NCBI GenBank assembly: GCA_937995535.1
Contig: CALKJU010000113.1
Span: 1-32,473, forward strand
Source: an uncultured Alphaproteobacteria bacterium
GTDB lineage: Bacteria; Pseudomonadota; Alphaproteobacteria; Geminicoccales; Geminicoccaceae
DNA: 32,473 bases
Direction of reading: 5' to 3'
The position numbers and the translations under genes were made by a program. Shown here in pieces: positions 30,375-32,473 of this stretch (position 1 is the stretch's first letter; the number at the start of each line of letters is the position of its first letter). The notes beneath the pieces were generated by a model. That model ran no database searches and was not told where the DNA came from. It saw only the letters and a list, made by a program, of their open reading frames with translations.

Positions 30375-32473
30375 ATGGCGGCGACACGCTCGCGGCAGAC
30401 GAGACCATCGGCCCACCAGCTCGACGCCGGCGCCATCGAGGCCCTGGTCACCGGCCGCCACGGCGATCCTTTCGCGGTGCTCGGCATGCAGGGCGAGTGC
30501 CCGCCCGTGGTGCGGGCGTTCCTGCCCGGAGCCAACGCCGTCGCCGTGATCGACGCCGGCGACGGGTCCGTCGCCGGCGAGCTCGAGCCGCTCCACCCGG
30601 ACGGTCTGTTCGGCGGCACCTTGGCGGGCCGCACGGGAAGGTTCGCCTACCGCCTGCGTGTCGCTTACGGGGCCGAGGCGCGGGAGGTGGAGGATCCCTA
30701 CCGCTTCCCGCCGCTGCTCGGCGACATCGACGTCCACCTGCTCGGCGAAGGCCGCCATCTGCGCCTCTACGAGAAGCTCGGCGCCCATCCGCTGCGGCTC
30801 GAGGGCGTCGACGGCACGGCGTTCGCCGTCTGGGCGCCCAACGCCCAGCGGGTCAGCGTGGTGGGCCCGTTCAACGACTGGGACGGGCGGCGCCACCCGA
30901 TGCGCAGGCGCGTCGAGTGCGGGGTGTGGGAGATCTTCCTCCCCGGCGTCGGCAAGGGTGCCCTCTACAAGTACGAGATCCTCGGCGCCGGCGGAGAGCC
31001 GCTGCCGCTCAAGGCCGATCCCGTGGCGTTCCGGGCCGAGCACCCGCCGAGCAACGCCTCGGTCGTGCACGGCCTCGCCCGCCACGACTGGCAGGACGCG
31101 GCGTGGCTCGAGCGCCGCGCGGCGCGACACGACCGCTCGGCGCCGATCAGCATCTACGAGTGTCACCTCGGCTCCTGGGCGCGCGTCCCGGAGGAAGGCA
31201 ACCGCTACCTGTCCTACGCGGAGCTCGCCGAGCGCCTGATCCCCTACGTCGCCGCGCAGGGCTTCACCCATCTCGAGCTGCTCCCGGTCAGCGAGTACCC
31301 GTTCGACGGCTCGTGGGGCTACCAGCCGACGGGACTGTTCGCGCCGACGATCCGCCACGGCACGCCCGAGGAGTTCGCGGCCTTCGTCGATCGCGCGCAC
31401 GCCGCGGGGCTGGGCGTCATCATCGACTGGGTCCCCGGCCATTTCCCGTCCGACGCGCACGGGCTCGGCCGATTCGACGGCACCGCGCTCTACGAGCACG
31501 CCGACCCGCGGCAGGGCTTCCATCAGGACTGGAACACGCTGATCTACAACTACGGCCGCACCGAGGTGGCCAATTTCCTCCATGCCAACGCGCTGTTCTG
31601 GCTCGACCGGTTCCACGTCGACGGGCTCAGGGTCGATGCCGTCGCGTCCATGCTCTATCTCGACTACTCGCGCAAGCCGGGCGAGTGGGTGCCGAACAGG
31701 TTCGGCGGGCGCGAGAACCTCGACGCCGTGGCCTTCCTGCAGCGGCTCAACACGCTGGCCTATGGCGAGCATCCAGGGACGGTGACCGTGGCCGAGGAAT
31801 CGACCGCCTGGCCGGCGGTGTCACGGCCGGTCCATCTCGGCGGGCTCGGCTTCGGCTACAAGTGGAACATGGGCTGGATGAACGACACCTTGCGCTACAT
31901 CGGCAAGGAGCCGATCCATCGCAAGTTCCACCAGCACGATCTCACCTTCGGCCTGCTCTATGCGTTCTCGGAGAACTTCGTCCTGCCGCTGAGCCACGAC
32001 GAGGTCGTCCACGGCAAGGGCTCGCTGCTCGGCCGGATGCCCGGCGACCGGTGGCAGAAGTTCGCCAACCTGCGCGCCTATCTCGGCTTCATGTGGACGC
32101 ATCCTGGCAAGAAGCTGCTGTTCATGGGCGGCGAGCTGGCCCAGGAGCGGGAGTGGAGCCACGCCGGGAGCCTCGACTGGCACCTCCTCCAGGACCCGAT
32201 GCATGCCGGGGTGCAGCGGCTGGTGCGCGATCTCAACCTCGTCTACCGCGGGCACACGCCGCTCCACGAGCTCGACTGCGAAGCCGCCGGCTTCGAGTGG
32301 ATCGACGCCAGCGACAGCGAGCAGAGCGTGATCAGCTTCCTGCGCCGCGACCGCGCCGGCCGGGCGGTCGCGGTGGTCTGCAACTTCACGCCGGTGGTCC
32401 GCGAGGGCTACCGCATCGGCCTGCCGCATCCCGGACCGTGGCGCGAGCTGATCAACACCGACGCCGACGTCTA
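30375..32473 (+). CDS. glgB: 1,4-alpha-glucan branching enzyme GlgB, 3'-truncated
   Basis: The frame is open from 30375 to the window edge, giving 699 codons without a stop. It encodes GlgB, which makes alpha-1,6 branches in glycogen. The order is standard: an N-terminal module with HGDPFAVLG, a CBM48 domain around [30 protein letters not shown], then the GH13 barrel with [30 protein letters not shown] and [10 protein letters not shown]. The nucleophile region is [17 protein letters not shown], the acid/base Glu lies in [10 protein letters not shown], and the transition-state HD in [15 protein letters not shown] strong GGGGGAGG precedes the ATG. The last part visible is inside the C-terminal beta domain, so perhaps 20-40 residues are missing. 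Other glycogen or trehalose genes probably follow outside the window. Confidence 0.95.
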   Translation, partial: MAATRSRQTRPSAHQLDAGAIEALVTGRHGDPFAVLGMQGECPPVVRAFLPGANAVAVIDAGDGSVAGELEPLHPDGLFGGTLAGRTGRFAYRLRVAYGAEAREVEDPYRFPPLLGDIDVHLLGEGRHLRLYEKLGAHPLRLEGVDGTAFAVWAPNAQRVSVVGPFNDWDGRRHPMRRRVECGVWEIFLPGVGKGALYKYEILGAGGEPLPLKADPVAFRAEHPPSNASVVHGLARHDWQDAAWLERRAARHDRSAPISIYECHLGSWARVPEEGNRYLSYAELAERLIPYVAAQGFTHLELLPVSEYPFDGSWGYQPTGLFAPTIRHGTPEEFAAFVDRAHAAGLGVIIDWVPGHFPSDAHGLGRFDGTALYEHADPRQGFHQDWNTLIYNYGRTEVANFLHANALFWLDRFHVDGLRVDAVASMLYLDYSRKPGEWVPNRFGGRENLDAVAFLQRLNTLAYGEHPGTVTVAEESTAWPAVSRPVHLGGLGFGYKWNMGWMNDTLRYIGKEPIHRKFHQHDLTFGLLYAFSENFVLPLSHDEVVHGKGSLLGRMPGDRWQKFANLRAYLGFMWTHPGKKLLFMGGELAQEREWSHAGSLDWHLLQDPMHAGVQRLVRDLNLVYRGHTPLHELDCEAAGFEWIDASDSEQSVISFLRRDRAGRAVAVVCNFTPVVREGYRIGLPHPGPWRELINTDADV

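Noticed and set aside
1..32473. CRISPR arrays, insertion sequences, prophage or integrase genes, rRNA
   Set aside because: No regularly spaced repeats, transposase or integrase motifs, or rRNA sequence were seen; the gene content and composition are uniform.

Overview
The window is a dense, very GC-rich bacterial chromosome segment. It holds 28 protein genes, one tRNA gene and no sign of mobile elements. It most resembles an alphaproteobacterium of the Rhodospirillales/Geminicoccales kind. That is an inference from gene content and order: an LL-diaminopimelate-type aminotransferase, hom, glpX and recJ series followed by tRNA-Glu; a cysG-DUF2849-cysI-DUF934 operon; a class I PHA synthase; and a sequence matching the alphaproteobacterial EcfG general-stress promoter. 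No species can be named from the sequence alone. Both ends are cut: the desaturase lacks its N-terminus and glgB lacks its C-terminus.

Left part (1-9.8 kb): a membrane fatty-acid desaturase, an exported SMP-30-like beta-propeller, a D-threonine aldolase-like PLP enzyme (minus strand), a lipoprotein alpha/beta hydrolase, an inosose dehydratase-like TIM barrel and a YciE-type ferritin-like stress protein with a good EcfG promoter. A tight minus-strand operon follows: a PgdA-like deacetylase, a 98-residue Cys-motif protein and a CobW-type metal GTPase. GDP-L-fucose synthase and the murein endopeptidase MepA complete this part.

Middle (9.8-18.2 kb): a minus-strand assimilatory sulfite-reduction operon (siroheme synthase cysG, DUF2849, sulfite reductase cysI, DUF934) is divergent from the GDP-mannose enzyme manC across an AT-rich control region. 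Next come a class I PHA synthase and a divergently transcribed lipoprotein with a degenerate OmpA-like tail.

Right part (18.2-32.5 kb): a plus-strand housekeeping run (aminotransferase, homoserine dehydrogenase with ACT domain, GlpX fructose-1,6-bisphosphatase, RecJ, tRNA-Glu) faces a compact minus-strand aromatic-degradation operon. In transcription order this encodes a homogentisate dioxygenase-like protein, a FAH-family hydrolase, an MBL-fold protein with half of its metal site replaced, a flavin monooxygenase and a DUF2783 small protein. The operon is divergent from a MarR regulator, and a near-perfect palindrome sits on its -10 box. The marR gene overlaps a class IV aminotransferase gene, and glgB ends the window.

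The two best candidates for under-described biology are the aromatic operon, which looks like a two-component hydroxylase feeding ring cleavage plus an unexplained MBL protein, and the deacetylase/Cys-protein/CobW operon, which may be a metalloenzyme with its own metal-delivery partners.
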